64,000 nt of DNA, from assembly GCA_048262715.1 (NCBI GenBank), contig JBLXEV010000007.1:186001-250000 (forward strand). Direction: 5' to 3'. The notes beneath the pieces are model-generated. The model was not told the origin of the DNA and did not search any database. It saw nothing but the letters and a program-made list of their open reading frames with translations. Positions 51,525 through 61,099 of this stretch are shown one piece after another (within the stretch, counting starts at the first letter, position 1; the number at the start of each line of letters is the position of its first letter). This DNA comes from Albirhodobacter sp048262715 (GTDB lineage: Bacteria > Pseudomonadota > Alphaproteobacteria > Rhodobacterales > Rhodobacteraceae). A program made the translations under genes and the position numbers.

Positions 51525-52727
51525 TTATACCAGCCCCGCACAGAAGGTTTTAATCCGGTCACAGGCCTCTTGCAGCGCGCTATCCGAAGTAGCGTAGCTG
51601 ATCCGGAAGTTCGGTGAAAGGCCGAAGGCCGCGCCAAACACAACCGCGACGCCGGTTTCTTCGAGCAGGGCTGTTGCGAAAGCCGCGTCATCCGTGAGCA
51701 CCGTGCCACCTGCGGTGGTTTTGCCGATCAGCCCCTCAATCGAGGGATAGACGTAGAACGCGCCCTCCGGTGTCGGGCAGTCGATCCCCGCGCAGGCGTT
51801 GAGGCCCGCTACGACAAGATCACGGCGGCGCTCAAAGGCCACGCGGCTTTCCGCGAGATAATCTTGCGGGCCGGTGAGGGCCTCCAGCGCGGCCCATTGG
51901 CTGACCGAGCAGGGGTTCGAGGTGGATTGCGATTGCATTTTACGCATCGCGGCAATCAATTCCACCGGACCTGCGGCATAGCCGATCCGCCAGCCGGTCA
52001 TCGCATAGGCTTTGGAGACACCGTTGCAGGTCAGCGTGCGGGCGTAGAGTTCAGGCTCCACCTGCGCGGGGGTGACGAATTTGAAATCGCCAAAGGCCAG
52101 ATGCTCATACATATCATCCGTCATCACCCAAACATGCGGATGGCGCTTGAGCACATCGGTCAGCGCGCGCAGCTCGGATTCGGAATAGCCCGCGCCCGAC
52201 GGGTTGGAGGGAGAATTGAACAAGAACCATTTGGTTTTCGGCGTGATCGCCGCTTCCAGCGCCTGCGCCGAGATCTTATAGCCGCGCGCCTTCTCGCCCT
52301 GCACAAACACCGGAACCCCGCCACCGATCAGCACCATGTCGGGGTAGCTCACCCAATAGGGCGTCGGGATGATCACCTCATCGCCGGGGTTCAGCGTGGC
52401 CATGAAGGCGTTGAACAGGATCTGCTTGCCGCCCGAGGCGACGGAGACTTGCGCGGGCGTATAGTCCAGCCCGTTCTCGGCTTTGAACTTTGCGCAGATC
52501 GCGCGCTTCAACTCGATGATCCCGTCAACGGCTGTATATTTCGTCTTTCCCGCTTCAATCGCCTCATAGGCTGCGCGGCGAATGTTTTCTGGCGTGTCAA
52601 AATCCGGCTCGCCCGCGGAGAGGCTGATAATATCGCGTCCCGCCGCCTTCAGCTCTTGCGCCTTATTGGTGATTGCGATCGTCGGGGAGGGCTTCACGCG
52701 CGAGAGCGTGTCAGACAAAAACGCCAT
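51525..52727 (-). CDS. aspC: aspartate aminotransferase (class I, PLP-dependent)
   Basis: A 400-residue aminotransferase of the alphaproteobacterial aspartate/prephenate type. Signatures are ISLSAGEPDFDTPENIRRAA, LFNSPSNPSGAGYSESELRA, the PLP lysine block NGVSKAYAMTGWRIGY and the carboxylate-binding Arg near the C-terminus (SPNFRISYA). It interconverts aspartate and oxaloacetate with glutamate/2-oxoglutarate and may also act on prephenate. The ATG at 52727 gives MAFLSDTLSRVKPSPTIAIT, the usual start; a longer in-frame extension is rejected. Divergent from the HTH gene across 96 nt. Confidence 0.94.
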   Translation of the reverse strand: MAFLSDTLSRVKPSPTIAITNKAQELKAAGRDIISLSAGEPDFDTPENIRRAAYEAIEAGKTKYTAVDGIIELKRAICAKFKAENGLDYTPAQVSVASGGKQILFNAFMATLNPGDEVIIPTPYWVSYPDMVLIGGGVPVFVQGEKARGYKISAQALEAAITPKTKWFLFNSPSNPSGAGYSESELRALTDVLKRHPHVWVMTDDMYEHLAFGDFKFVTPAQVEPELYARTLTCNGVSKAYAMTGWRIGYAAGPVELIAAMRKMQSQSTSNPCSVSQWAALEALTGPQDYLAESRVAFERRRDLVVAGLNACAGIDCPTPEGAFYVYPSIEGLIGKTTAGGTVLTDDAAFATALLEETGVAVVFGAAFGLSPNFRISYATSDSALQEACDRIKTFCAGLV

Positions 52728-52823
52728 TTGGGGAACTCCGGTTTGTATCTTCCGGCTTGAACTCTTAGGCTTCGCCCCAGACCCGATCAAGATGAAACCG
52801 ATTTATCGATGAGGAGACATTTG

Positions 52824-53204
52824 ATGGATGCAGAAAAGCCAGAGCAGTGGTTCAGCAACGAGGCTGCAACATTTGGCGACAGGCTGAGTGCGGCGCGCGA
52901 AACGGCCGGCCTAACCCAAGAAGAGCTCGCCGCGCGACTGGGTGTGCGCATGACGACGTTGCAAGCGTGGGAGGATGACGGCGCGGAGCCGCGCGGGAAC
53001 CGTTTGCAGATGCTGGCGGGGATGCTGAATGTTTCGTTGATGTGGTTGATGTCAGGTGAAGGCGATGGCTTGGATGGCCCCGCTTCCGGTGCTACGGAGG
53101 AAAACGCAAATGCGGCGCTGCGCCGCGAGCTGCGGGATCTGCGCCGCACCTTGGAAGCGGTGAGCGCGCGGATGATCGCCTTGGAAGACCGGCTGGAGGA
53201 CTGA
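52824..53204 (+). CDS. XRE-type HTH regulator with C-terminal coiled coil
   Basis: A 126-residue protein with a Cro/CI-type helix-turn-helix at about residues 20-75 (LSAARETAGLTQEELAARLG, then VRMTTLQAWEDDGAEPRGNR). A Ser/Gly-rich linker leads to a short Leu-heptad coiled coil at the end (LRRELRDLRRTLEAVSARMI), suggesting dimerisation. The ATG at 52824 has GAGGAGA upstream. The stop directly abuts the sdhE start, implying coupled expression; whether it regulates sdhE or the divergent aspC is unknown. Confidence 0.82.
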   Translation: MDAEKPEQWFSNEAATFGDRLSAARETAGLTQEELAARLGVRMTTLQAWEDDGAEPRGNRLQMLAGMLNVSLMWLMSGEGDGLDGPASGATEENANAALRRELRDLRRTLEAVSARMIALEDRLED

Positions 53205-53528
53205 ATGAGCCAACCCGATTTTGACCCAACTGCGGAGATTGTCGCCCGCCCGAACGAGCCTCTCGAGGCGCGTCTCAAGCGCATGCAGATGCGCAGCTGG
53301 CGGCGCGGGATCAAGGAGATGGACTTGATCTTGGGGCCATTTTCGGAGGCCAATCTCGCGCAGATGAGCACGGCGGAGCTGGATCTCTATGATCAGCTTT
53401 TGACCGAGAACGATCAGGAGCTCTACCCGTGGGTATCGGGCGCAGCGCCGACACCGCCCGTGTATCTCGATTTGATCACCACGATTTCTGCCTTCGCCCG
53501 CACGCGCCATACCCCAAAAGCAGGGTAA
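53205..53528 (+). CDS. sdhE: succinate dehydrogenase assembly factor SdhE
   Basis: A 107-residue protein with the SdhE/SDH5 (DUF339) core: LKRMQMRSWRRGIKEMDLIL contains the RGxxE motif needed for covalent FAD attachment to succinate dehydrogenase. TAELDLYDQLLTENDQELYP and a Trp in the next helix complete the domain. It is slightly longer than usual owing to an N-terminal extension of about 20 residues. It starts on the base after the HTH gene stop. No sdh genes are in the window. Confidence 0.92.
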   Translation: MSQPDFDPTAEIVARPNEPLEARLKRMQMRSWRRGIKEMDLILGPFSEANLAQMSTAELDLYDQLLTENDQELYPWVSGAAPTPPVYLDLITTISAFARTRHTPKAG

Positions 53529-53634
53529 GCGCGCAAAAGGTTACGGGCGGTGGCGGGCAGGGGGCCTGAGCCCGTTATGCCGCTGATATGCGCGGCGATC
53601 AGCGAGCGCTAGGCCCGCAACCCCGTCCACAGCC

Positions 53635-53928
53635 TCAATGGCTGTGGCATTTGGTGAGTTCGTTGATCTGTACGTCCAACACAGCGCCTTCGGTGACGCG
53701 GCCATGTTCGGCCAAATGCGGCGATTCCATATGGGCCTGCCACAGCTCGCGCGTCTCCCAAGTCTCGTAAAACACGAAGAAGCCGGGGCGGTTATTGTCG
53801 GTATGTAGGTCGTACAGAATGCAACCCTCTTCCTGCAATGTCGGTGGAATCAGTCGCAGCAGGGCCTCGCGCAGATGGTCTTCTTGGCCGGGGACGGCGG
53901 TGATCTGGGCGAGAATGGTCAGGGACAT
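53635..53928 (-). CDS. antibiotic biosynthesis monooxygenase-domain protein (YgiN-like)
   Basis: A 97-residue single-domain ferredoxin-like protein: MSLTILAQITAVPGQEDHLR, a central EEGCILYDLHTDNNRPGFFV strand pair, and ETWETRELWQAHMESPHLAE. This is the ABM/YgiN family of putative quinol monooxygenases or cofactor-free oxygenases. The start at 53928 gives the family length; a longer frame running 120 nt upstream is not supported. It stands alone. Substrate unknown. Confidence 0.88.
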   Translation of the reverse strand: MSLTILAQITAVPGQEDHLREALLRLIPPTLQEEGCILYDLHTDNNRPGFFVFYETWETRELWQAHMESPHLAEHGRVTEGAVLDVQINELTKCHSH

Positions 53929-54163
53929 GGGGACTCCATCTGATGCTAGGCAGCGCATCGGAGGCGAAGCGCGCTGTGAGGCCGCAACCCTCGCGCGGAT
54001 TGCACATAGGCGCAAGCCTGACCGTTGTTTTGCCGCCGCGCAGGGCATCGTGCGCAGCTTTAGATAAGTTTAAAAGAAATTCGACTCCGGTTTTACAGGC
54101 TTAACCCTGTGTTTGCTTTTGTACGCCATATTCGGACGAGGGAAGCGAAAGACGGAGAGACAC

Positions 54164-54661
54164 ATGACCATTCAATCCCCCGTTCGGGACCCTTCAACGC
54201 AGGGGCTCACGGCAGGTTATCTCGAGAGCCTGTCTCTCGTGGAGCGGCTGCACCGTTTACTTCTCGATGTGATCAAAGATGAATTCGAGCGGCTCAATAT
54301 TTTGGAAATCAACCCCGTTCAGGCGCTTTTGCTGTTCAATGTCGGGGAGAATGAAGTCACGGCGGGCGAGCTCAAAACCCGCGGATATTATCAGGGCTCG
54401 AATGTGAGCTATAACCTGAAAAAACTCGTCGAGACCGGCTATATGAGCCATCAGCGCTGCGAAATGGATCGTCGCTCGGTGCGGGTTCGGCTGACGGCCA
54501 AAGGGCGCAAGCTGCGCGAACAGGTCGCGGCCTTGTTCCAGCGCCATTCCGAAGGGATGGAAGGACGTGGGATCATCGCGGCGGAGGCGATGGAGGATGT
54601 GAACCTCGTCCTGCGTCGGATGGAGCGGTATTGGACGGATCAGATCCGCTATATCTACTGA
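54164..54661 (+). CDS. ldtR: MarR family regulator, LdtR-like
   Basis: A 165-residue winged-helix protein: LSLVERLHRLLLDVIKDEFE, NVGENEVTAGELKTRGYYQG for the recognition helix, and the wing HQRCEMDRRSVRVRLTAKGR. This resembles LdtR of Liberibacter and rhizobia, which controls an L,D-transpeptidase and envelope stress genes. GGAG precedes the ATG at 54164; an upstream in-frame start is less likely. No transpeptidase gene is adjacent, so the target must be elsewhere. The subfamily name is from memory and less sure than MarR membership. Confidence 0.82.
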   Translation: MTIQSPVRDPSTQGLTAGYLESLSLVERLHRLLLDVIKDEFERLNILEINPVQALLLFNVGENEVTAGELKTRGYYQGSNVSYNLKKLVETGYMSHQRCEMDRRSVRVRLTAKGRKLREQVAALFQRHSEGMEGRGIIAAEAMEDVNLVLRRMERYWTDQIRYIY

Positions 54662-54835
54662 CACGCGCCATTGGGTGGGCGTCAAATGAGCGGGCGTCAA
54701 AATGGCCCGCCGGACAAGTCAATTTCGCCCTGCTTGCAGGCGATTGCGGCCAGAATTCGCTCGCAGTTCAGCGTGCCTGTGACGGCGCGCGCGCGGGTGA
54801 TTGACCCCTCTTCGATGTGTCGATAGCGTCCGCGC

Positions 54836-55294
54836 ATGGACCAGACCCTCACATTGCGAACGGCGCAGGAAACCGACGCCGATCAGATCAGCGCGCTGGT
54901 GCAGCGCACTGTTCGTATCAGCAATGCGCAGGATTATTCCGCCGCAGTGATCGCGCGCGTGGTGGGGAGTTTTACCGCTGAAACCGTGTTGGGCTTCCTG
55001 AAGTCGCGGGAGGTTCTGGTGGCTTGTCGTGGCGAGGCCATTGTGGGCACCGCAAGCCTTGATGGCGATGTCGTGCGCGCGGTTTTTGTCGCGCCCGAGG
55101 TGCAAGGCATGGGAGTCGGCCAGAAGCTTATGGCGGTGATTGAATCCGTTGCGGCGCAAAATGGGGTGCGGATCCTGACAGTGCCTGCCTCGTTGACCGG
55201 AAAGCCGTTTTATATCCGGCTTGGCTATCGCGAGGTACGAGAGGTTCAGCACGGCGAAGAGCGCACATTCGTAATGGATAAGGCTTTGAGCTAA
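54836..55294 (+). CDS. GNAT family N-acetyltransferase
   Basis: A 152-residue acetyltransferase. LRTAQETDADQISALVQRTV is the typical first strand-helix, and VRAVFVAPEVQGMGVGQKLM carries the acetyl-CoA pyrophosphate loop (Q-G-M-G-V-G). The C-terminal block is KPFYIRLGYREVREVQHGEE. The acceptor cannot be predicted. The gene is followed by a palindromic hairpin shared with the convergent glyoxalase gene. Confidence 0.88.
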   Translation: MDQTLTLRTAQETDADQISALVQRTVRISNAQDYSAAVIARVVGSFTAETVLGFLKSREVLVACRGEAIVGTASLDGDVVRAVFVAPEVQGMGVGQKLMAVIESVAAQNGVRILTVPASLTGKPFYIRLGYREVREVQHGEERTFVMDKALS

Positions 55295-55403
55295 TCTTGC
55301 GCCCGAGAGGCTGGCGTCTTTCGCTCATGCGCATAGAATGCCTGCTTGGCGGCCGCCGACTAGGGGGGGCACAGCTTCTTTCAGATCGCTTTCAAGTGCA
55401 TAT

Positions 55404-55433
55404 ATCCGGCGAGGGCCGTTTCCCCCGCCGGAT
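55404..55433. terminator. hairpin between convergent GNAT and glyoxalase genes
   Basis: ATCCGGCG (55404-55411) pairs with CGCCGGAT (55426-55433), with an inner GGG/CCC pairing. It lies between two converging genes, about 110 nt after one stop and 13 nt after the other. No long T-run is present on either side. Confidence 0.55.
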
Positions 55434-55445
55434 GAGCGCGTCTCT

Positions 55446-55868
55446 TTACCAGTGGCCGACGTTATCCATGCTGGTCCACGGCTCCGCAGGCGCAAGGGCC
55501 TCACCGATCTGGAGCAATTCGATCGAGATATTGTCGGGCGAGCGGACGAAGGCCATATGCCCATCGCGCGGAGGGCGGTTGATCACAACACCGTTCGCGG
55601 CCAGATGCGCGCAGGTCTCGTAGATATTCTCGACGCCGTAGGCCAAATGGCCGAAGTGGCGGCTGTCCGAGGGCAGGCCCTCGTCACCATCCCAGTTATA
55701 GGTCAGCTCGACAGGGCATTCGGGTTGGTTCGGGGGGGCCATGAAAATGAGCGAGAACCGCCCCTTGTCATTGTCGATCCGCCGCGTCTCCTCCAGCCCC
55801 AAGAGGCGGAAGAAAGCCATGCTCGCCTCCAGATCCTTCACCCGCACCATCGTATGAAGATATTTCAT
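55446..55868 (-). CDS. gloA: lactoylglutathione lyase (glyoxalase I) family
   Basis: A 140-residue vicinal-oxygen-chelate protein: MKYLHTMVRVKDLEASMAFF supplies the first metal His, CPVELTYNWDGDEG the Glu, and HFGHLAYGVENIYETC and SPDNISIELLQIG the second module. This is the glyoxalase I pattern that detoxifies methylglyoxal as its glutathione adduct. The ATG at 55868 gives the usual start; the upstream in-frame extension does not look coding. The pairing of four metal ligands is consistent but not proven. Confidence 0.88.
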   Translation of the reverse strand: MKYLHTMVRVKDLEASMAFFRLLGLEETRRIDNDKGRFSLIFMAPPNQPECPVELTYNWDGDEGLPSDSRHFGHLAYGVENIYETCAHLAANGVVINRPPRDGHMAFVRSPDNISIELLQIGEALAPAEPWTSMDNVGHW

Positions 55869-56030
55869 GCCAAGCTTCCTGTTTTCTGTCTGAATGTGAT
55901 ATGGGCCGCTGGGGCCGCGTTCTGGGCTCAAAGTAACCTGTCCGCCGCAGGGTTCAACCTGTGTTGACGCAAGGGCATCTTGCGCCAGTCCCACTGCGCC
56001 GAAACCCGCCGAACGCGCGGCATTGATCGG

Positions 56031-57452
56031 TTAAAACGTCGAGCGCAGCCGTAAGGAAACCGCGGTTTCTGAGCGTTCGAACAAGACAGCGTCAGAGCGG
56101 TTCTCATCCCATGTCACGGCGATTTCCGGTGCGAAGCCAAAGAACTCTCGGTTTGCCAGGAACGCGCTAACGCCAAATTCGCGCCCCAAATCGCGCCGCG
56201 CTCCGCCCGTATAGGGGGAGTAGCCGTAATCCGTCTGGCCCAACCCTGCCCAGAGCGCGACATGCGCGCCCAAGATCGGCTTTGCGAGTGCATATTGCAC
56301 CCGCGCGGAGAGGTCTTCGCGGTCCACCGCGGCGGAGTCAGAGCGGATGCGTTTCCAATCGAGGCTGGCCAGCAGATGCCCTTCGCCGAGTCGTTCGCCC
56401 CAGCGCAGGCCAAGCCTTTGTGTGTCGGCGGATCGGGTAGCATTGTCGCGGCGTAATTCACGCTCTAACCCGAGGGTGGCGCCGAAAATGCCCCCGCGTT
56501 CTGCATCGCCGATCGGACGCTCCCAATCCAGCGAGAGCCGCCCGAAATCAGCTAGTTTTGTGCCGCCGTATCGGCTTTGCCCCAGACTTGCGAGAGAGGT
56601 TATCTCTCCGAAGGAGAAGCGCTGGGCATGCTCATAAAACCCTTCGATTTGTTGGTAGGAAAAATCCGAATTGCGCAGATGCGGGGCTGCTTTGCGGGCC
56701 TCGGAGGAGAGTTTGACCTCGCGGCGTGTGGCCTGAAGCCCGATCCGGTCGCGTCGGTTGGCATCTTCACGGATTGTCAGCGCGACGGATGCCGAAACGG
56801 TGGTGGAGACGCCCGAGAGCGCCTGCATCTCGGCGGGGACGGGCAGTAAGATTGGCCCGAGATCCCAAACATGGGTGCTCGTGCCCGCGTTGAGGTTATC
56901 GGAAGGCGCAATTGCGATATTGAGGTTGTAGCTCCACGGGTTGCGGGCGCGCACATAGCGGTAATCGCGGATCGCGCGGTTGCGCGCGCGGGCATCGGGG
57001 GCGGCCTGCACCGCGCGGCGCAACCAGATCTGCGCGGCGCTGCGCTGCTCGCTGCTGGCCAGCGCCTGCGCCACGGCGAGCGCTGCATTATAGCGTTGAT
57101 CGGCGGTTTGAGCCGTCTCCCACGCCTGTTTTCCGTAGTGTTCGGCGGCTTTGAAATCGCCCAGATCCCGCGCCGCATAGGAGGCGGTGAGTTGGGCGGA
57201 GAAATCCTCTGGATCCCGCGCGATCAGGGCGCGCGCGAGCGTGAGCGCGGCTGCGGGGCGCTGAACCAGCACCAATCGATTGGCCGCATCGAGCATTTGG
57301 GCGGGCGACAGGGCGAGGGGTTCTGCCAGAGCCCCTGACGGGATCACGAGACTTGCGCTGAGCGCTGCCGCGGTCAAACTGCGCGCAAGCCCAAGACGAG
57401 CCGCGCGCACGAAGGATCGTGCACGCCCGTCATCGCGCACCTCTGCCTGCAT
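56031..57452 (-). CDS. surface lipoprotein assembly modifier (SLAM-like) outer-membrane protein
   Basis: A 473-residue exported protein. After a long signal region (to about residue 44, SGALA), residues 45-170 form TPR-like helices (MLDAANRLVLVQRPAAALTL; AALAVAQALASSEQRSAAQI). From about residue 175 the sequence alternates as in a beta barrel and ends in Phe (AVSLRLRSTF), a classic BamA-recognised terminus. The TPR plus DUF560-like barrel layout is that of Slam translocons, which move specific lipoproteins to the cell surface. The start codon overlaps the stop of the lipoprotein gene (TGATG), making that protein the probable client. Confidence 0.78.
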   Translation of the reverse strand: MQAEVRDDGRARSFVRAARLGLARSLTAAALSASLVIPSGALAEPLALSPAQMLDAANRLVLVQRPAAALTLARALIARDPEDFSAQLTASYAARDLGDFKAAEHYGKQAWETAQTADQRYNAALAVAQALASSEQRSAAQIWLRRAVQAAPDARARNRAIRDYRYVRARNPWSYNLNIAIAPSDNLNAGTSTHVWDLGPILLPVPAEMQALSGVSTTVSASVALTIREDANRRDRIGLQATRREVKLSSEARKAAPHLRNSDFSYQQIEGFYEHAQRFSFGEITSLASLGQSRYGGTKLADFGRLSLDWERPIGDAERGGIFGATLGLERELRRDNATRSADTQRLGLRWGERLGEGHLLASLDWKRIRSDSAAVDREDLSARVQYALAKPILGAHVALWAGLGQTDYGYSPYTGGARRDLGREFGVSAFLANREFFGFAPEIAVTWDENRSDAVLFERSETAVSLRLRSTF

Positions 57453-58540
57453 CAGTTCCCCGCGCCGCGATAGACGATGAACCCGCCCGTTTCCCGCTGG
57501 GTGATCCCGCCAGGTAGGCTATGACCCACCACGAGAACGCCGACGACTTCGCTATCGGCAGTGTTCGCATCGCCCGCGAGCACCGCGTAATATGTGCCCG
57601 ATTCATTTGAAATGAGAGTGCCATCGGGGCCTCGGACGGAGTTGCCGACAGTTCCGCTGATCTCTCCATTCTCCAGCGTCACACCCGGTTCGATGGTGAA
57701 CAGCAGGCTGGGGATTGCGGTCAATCCGTTGCCCGCACTGTAACCGAGTTGGGTATTCAGCTCGGTGAGATAGCTCGCCGTGGCATTCGAGCCATCCAGA
57801 TTGTAGAAACTGCGGTTGCTCACGATGCCGCGCACCGCATCGCCATTCTGGTTCCCGTCATTGAAATCTTGGAAGTCGATGATGAGTTCCATCTCGCCGG
57901 TGCTGGCCAACATGCCACCGCGGCTTGCGTTGTCGACGAGCCCAGCGTAATCGCCGGTAAAGATGCCCTGCGCGCTATCGCTATTGGTCGTGTTCGGGCG
58001 TGGAATGGTTGTGTTACCTTCGCGGGCATAGACAAAGCCGCCGAAGCCATAATCCGAATAACTTCCCGTGCGCACAATCGCGAAGCGGGTGCGGGGCGCG
58101 CCGTTGGAGGCCGTGTTGCGGCTTTCGGCATAGATTGCGCGGTGCTCAAACTGGCGGATTGGGTCGCCCGTCACGCTGTCGGGGAAGGAGTCGGGCCCCT
58201 CGTAGACGGCAAACGGGCCGCTGTTCAGCCCGTTTGCGCCGCCGATGCTCTTGATTGCGGTTCCGCGTTTATACGCTGAATTTGCCCCGTCGAAGGCGAG
58301 GTTGTCGACGAAGAACTCGTCTTTGTCTTTGTCATACCGGATATCTTCGGCATAGCCGCCGCCGTTGCCGTCGCGGGCCTCGTAGCGCTCAAGTGCGCCT
58401 CCTGATCCGTTTGTCCCTGTCAGCCCGTCGGGCAGTTCGATCTCCGGATCCGTTCCGCCACCCGGCACAAAGCTGGCAGGCGCGCCGCCGCAAGCGGTCA
58501 AGGCCAGAAGAGAGAGGAGGGGGATAAGGGACTTTTTCAT
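57452..58540 (-). CDS. outer-membrane lipoprotein, probable SLAM client (TbpB-barrel-like)
   Basis: A 362-residue lipoprotein: MKKSLIPLLSLLALTAC, lipobox LTAC with Cys17, then a Gly/Pro/Ser-rich tether (GGTDPEIELPDGLTGTNGSG). The body is beta-rich and the last 70 residues (ISNESGTYYAVLAGDANTAD, then VVGVLVVG and ETGGFIVYRG) resemble the C-terminal eight-strand barrel of TbpB-like surface proteins, the part recognised by Slam. The ligand is unknown; transferrin binding is not implied. It is first in a two-gene operon with the SLAM-like gene and divergent from thyA. Confidence 0.72.
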   Translation of the reverse strand: MKKSLIPLLSLLALTACGGAPASFVPGGGTDPEIELPDGLTGTNGSGGALERYEARDGNGGGYAEDIRYDKDKDEFFVDNLAFDGANSAYKRGTAIKSIGGANGLNSGPFAVYEGPDSFPDSVTGDPIRQFEHRAIYAESRNTASNGAPRTRFAIVRTGSYSDYGFGGFVYAREGNTTIPRPNTTNSDSAQGIFTGDYAGLVDNASRGGMLASTGEMELIIDFQDFNDGNQNGDAVRGIVSNRSFYNLDGSNATASYLTELNTQLGYSAGNGLTAIPSLLFTIEPGVTLENGEISGTVGNSVRGPDGTLISNESGTYYAVLAGDANTADSEVVGVLVVGHSLPGGITQRETGGFIVYRGAGN

Positions 58541-58732
58541 GTTACTGCACTCGCCAAAAATTTTGCCTCAACCTGACGAAGCCGGCCTCTATAGTCAACG
58601 GAATGTGAATAATCGTTAGCCGCTGTGACCTGCAAAGCACCCTCACCCGATCCGGTAGTCCGGCGCGATTTTGTGGGAGAAATGGGCGGATTGCGCTGGC
58701 GTGAATTGCATCTCGGCGCGTGCTTCGTCATG

Positions 58733-59605
<873 letters not shown>

Positions 59606-59607
59606 CC

Positions 59608-60087
59608 ATGATCACACTCATCGTTGCACGGGCGCAAAACGGGGCGATCGGTCGCGCGGGGACGATCCCGTGGGATGTGCCTGAGGATCTGAAGTTCTTC
59701 CAGCGCGAGACGCTGGGCGGGGCGCTGATCATGGGGCGCAACACATGGGACAGCCTGCCTGTCAAACCGCTCTCGAAACGGCTCAATATCGTCGTCTCCT
59801 CCAATTCGCAGCTCACCGAGCATGTGGCGGGCTCGGTGGCGGAGGCTGTCGGGATCGCACTCGAACAGGGGTATCAGCGGATCTACGGCATCGGCGGCGC
59901 GCGGATTTACCGCGAAATGCTGCCGCTCGCGCATCGCTTGCTGATCTCGGAAGTCGCGCTCACCGTGCCCGATGCCGATACGTTCTTCCCGCAGATCGAG
60001 GAAGGCGCATGGGAGGTCGTGAACACGCGGCCCCTGCGCGCCGCCGCGCCGGAATGCCATGTGCGGGAGTATCTGCGGCGGAGGTGA
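59608..60087 (+). CDS. folA: dihydrofolate reductase
   Basis: A 159-residue enzyme reducing dihydrofolate to tetrahydrofolate with NADPH. MITLIVARAQNGAIGRAGTI, PWDVPEDLKFFQRETLGGAL (substrate Asp/Glu position and Phe) and IMGRNTWDSLP are the diagnostic blocks; IYGIGGARIYREMLPLAHRL gives the late NADPH contact. It starts 2 nt after thyA, a common pair that recycles the dihydrofolate produced by thymidylate synthase. The gene ends 6 nt before the convergent hydrolase stop. Confidence 0.96.
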   Translation: MITLIVARAQNGAIGRAGTIPWDVPEDLKFFQRETLGGALIMGRNTWDSLPVKPLSKRLNIVVSSNSQLTEHVAGSVAEAVGIALEQGYQRIYGIGGARIYREMLPLAHRLLISEVALTVPDADTFFPQIEEGAWEVVNTRPLRAAAPECHVREYLRRR

Positions 60088-60093
60088 GGGCGG

Positions 60094-60930
60094 CTAGGCG
60101 CCTTCGCATTCCGCAAGCCACGCCCGCACAAGCGCGACCGCCTCCGGCTCATCCAGAAATGGAATATGCGCGCGGTCGGGGATCTCCGCGAACATCATAT
60201 CGGGCCGCCGCGCTTGCATTTTGGCGGCGGTCTCTTCGCTCAACAGGTCCGAATTCGCGCCGCGGATCAGCGCGAGGGGCAGGCCCGCACAGGTGTCAAA
60301 CAACGGCCAGAGGTCGATCTCTGGCCCGTTGAACGCCGCGAGGAAGGACTCGCGCAGCGCCGGATCGTAGTTGATTTTCAGGCCCGTCAGTGTCGCGATG
60401 TAATGGCGCGAGACCTCTTCCAGCCAGCGGCCCTCAGGCACATTGGCGAAGCCTGTCATCAAAGTGGGCAGCTTCTCCGCGAGCGCTTGCGGGGTTTTGG
60501 GGGCGGGGTTGCGGCCCAGATAATCAAAGATCCGTTCCAGCCCGCTGCGCGTGAGCTCCGGCCCGACGTCATTGAGGCACAGCCCTGCCACGCGCGGCTT
60601 TGCGGTGGCGGCGAGGAACATGCCCACCATCCCGCCGCGCGAGGTGCCGAGGATCGCGGCGCGCTCCACGCCCAGATGATCCAACAACTGCACCGCATCT
60701 GCCGCCTCGCGCGGGACGGTGTAGCTCTCAGCCCCTGTCCAATCCGAACCGCCACGGCCACGGTAATCCATGCGGATTAGGCGGTGATCGGGCAGAAAGG
60801 GCGCGAGATAATCGAAATCGGTGCCAGAGCGCGTGAGGCCGGACAGCGCCAGCACGGGGAAGCCCGCACCTTCGTCGCGGTAGGCGATTTTCGCGCCATC
60901 ATCGGCGGTGAAATAGTGCAGTTCCGTCAT
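60094..60930 (-). CDS. alpha/beta-fold hydrolase
   Basis: A 278-residue hydrolase: oxyanion region FPVLALSGLTRSGTDFDYLA, nucleophile elbow AAILGTSRGGMVGMFLAA with the central Ser, a cap domain in the middle, and the late His in EIPDRAHIPFLDEPE. The fold includes esterases, lactonases and C-C hydrolases; no specific substrate can be read. The ATG at 60930 is chosen as it begins the MTELHYFTADDGAKIAYRDE domain. It is separated from fabI by a bidirectional hairpin. Confidence 0.88.
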   Translation of the reverse strand: MTELHYFTADDGAKIAYRDEGAGFPVLALSGLTRSGTDFDYLAPFLPDHRLIRMDYRGRGGSDWTGAESYTVPREAADAVQLLDHLGVERAAILGTSRGGMVGMFLAATAKPRVAGLCLNDVGPELTRSGLERIFDYLGRNPAPKTPQALAEKLPTLMTGFANVPEGRWLEEVSRHYIATLTGLKINYDPALRESFLAAFNGPEIDLWPLFDTCAGLPLALIRGANSDLLSEETAAKMQARRPDMMFAEIPDRAHIPFLDEPEAVALVRAWLAECEGA

Positions 60931-61047
60931 CGGGTTGCGCTCCTTTGGCCGACAGGGCGACCTATTCGAGTGGCCGCGTCGCGGGCATCTTGGCGCGGGC
61001 AGGGCGGGGCCGCAACCACGTCTTTCGAGGGGATCATCTGGATAGGA

Positions 61048-61082
61048 CAAAGCCCCCGCCGCGCGGTGCGACAGGGGCTTTG
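61048..61082 (-). terminator. terminator after the fabA-fabB-fabI operon
   Basis: CAAAGCCCC (61048-61056) and GGGGCTTTG (61074-61082) are perfect 9-bp complements around a 17-nt GC-rich loop, 18 nt past the fabI stop on the minus strand. The trailing TTTG is weak as a T-run. Confidence 0.65.
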
Positions 61083-61099
61083 AAAGGCATTGGGTCCGA

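Noticed and set aside
58541..58624. Iron-regulator (Fur or Irr) box upstream of the SLAM client lipoprotein
   Set aside because: The stretch AACGATTATTCACATT looks suggestive, but no adequate inverted repeat or consensus match is present.
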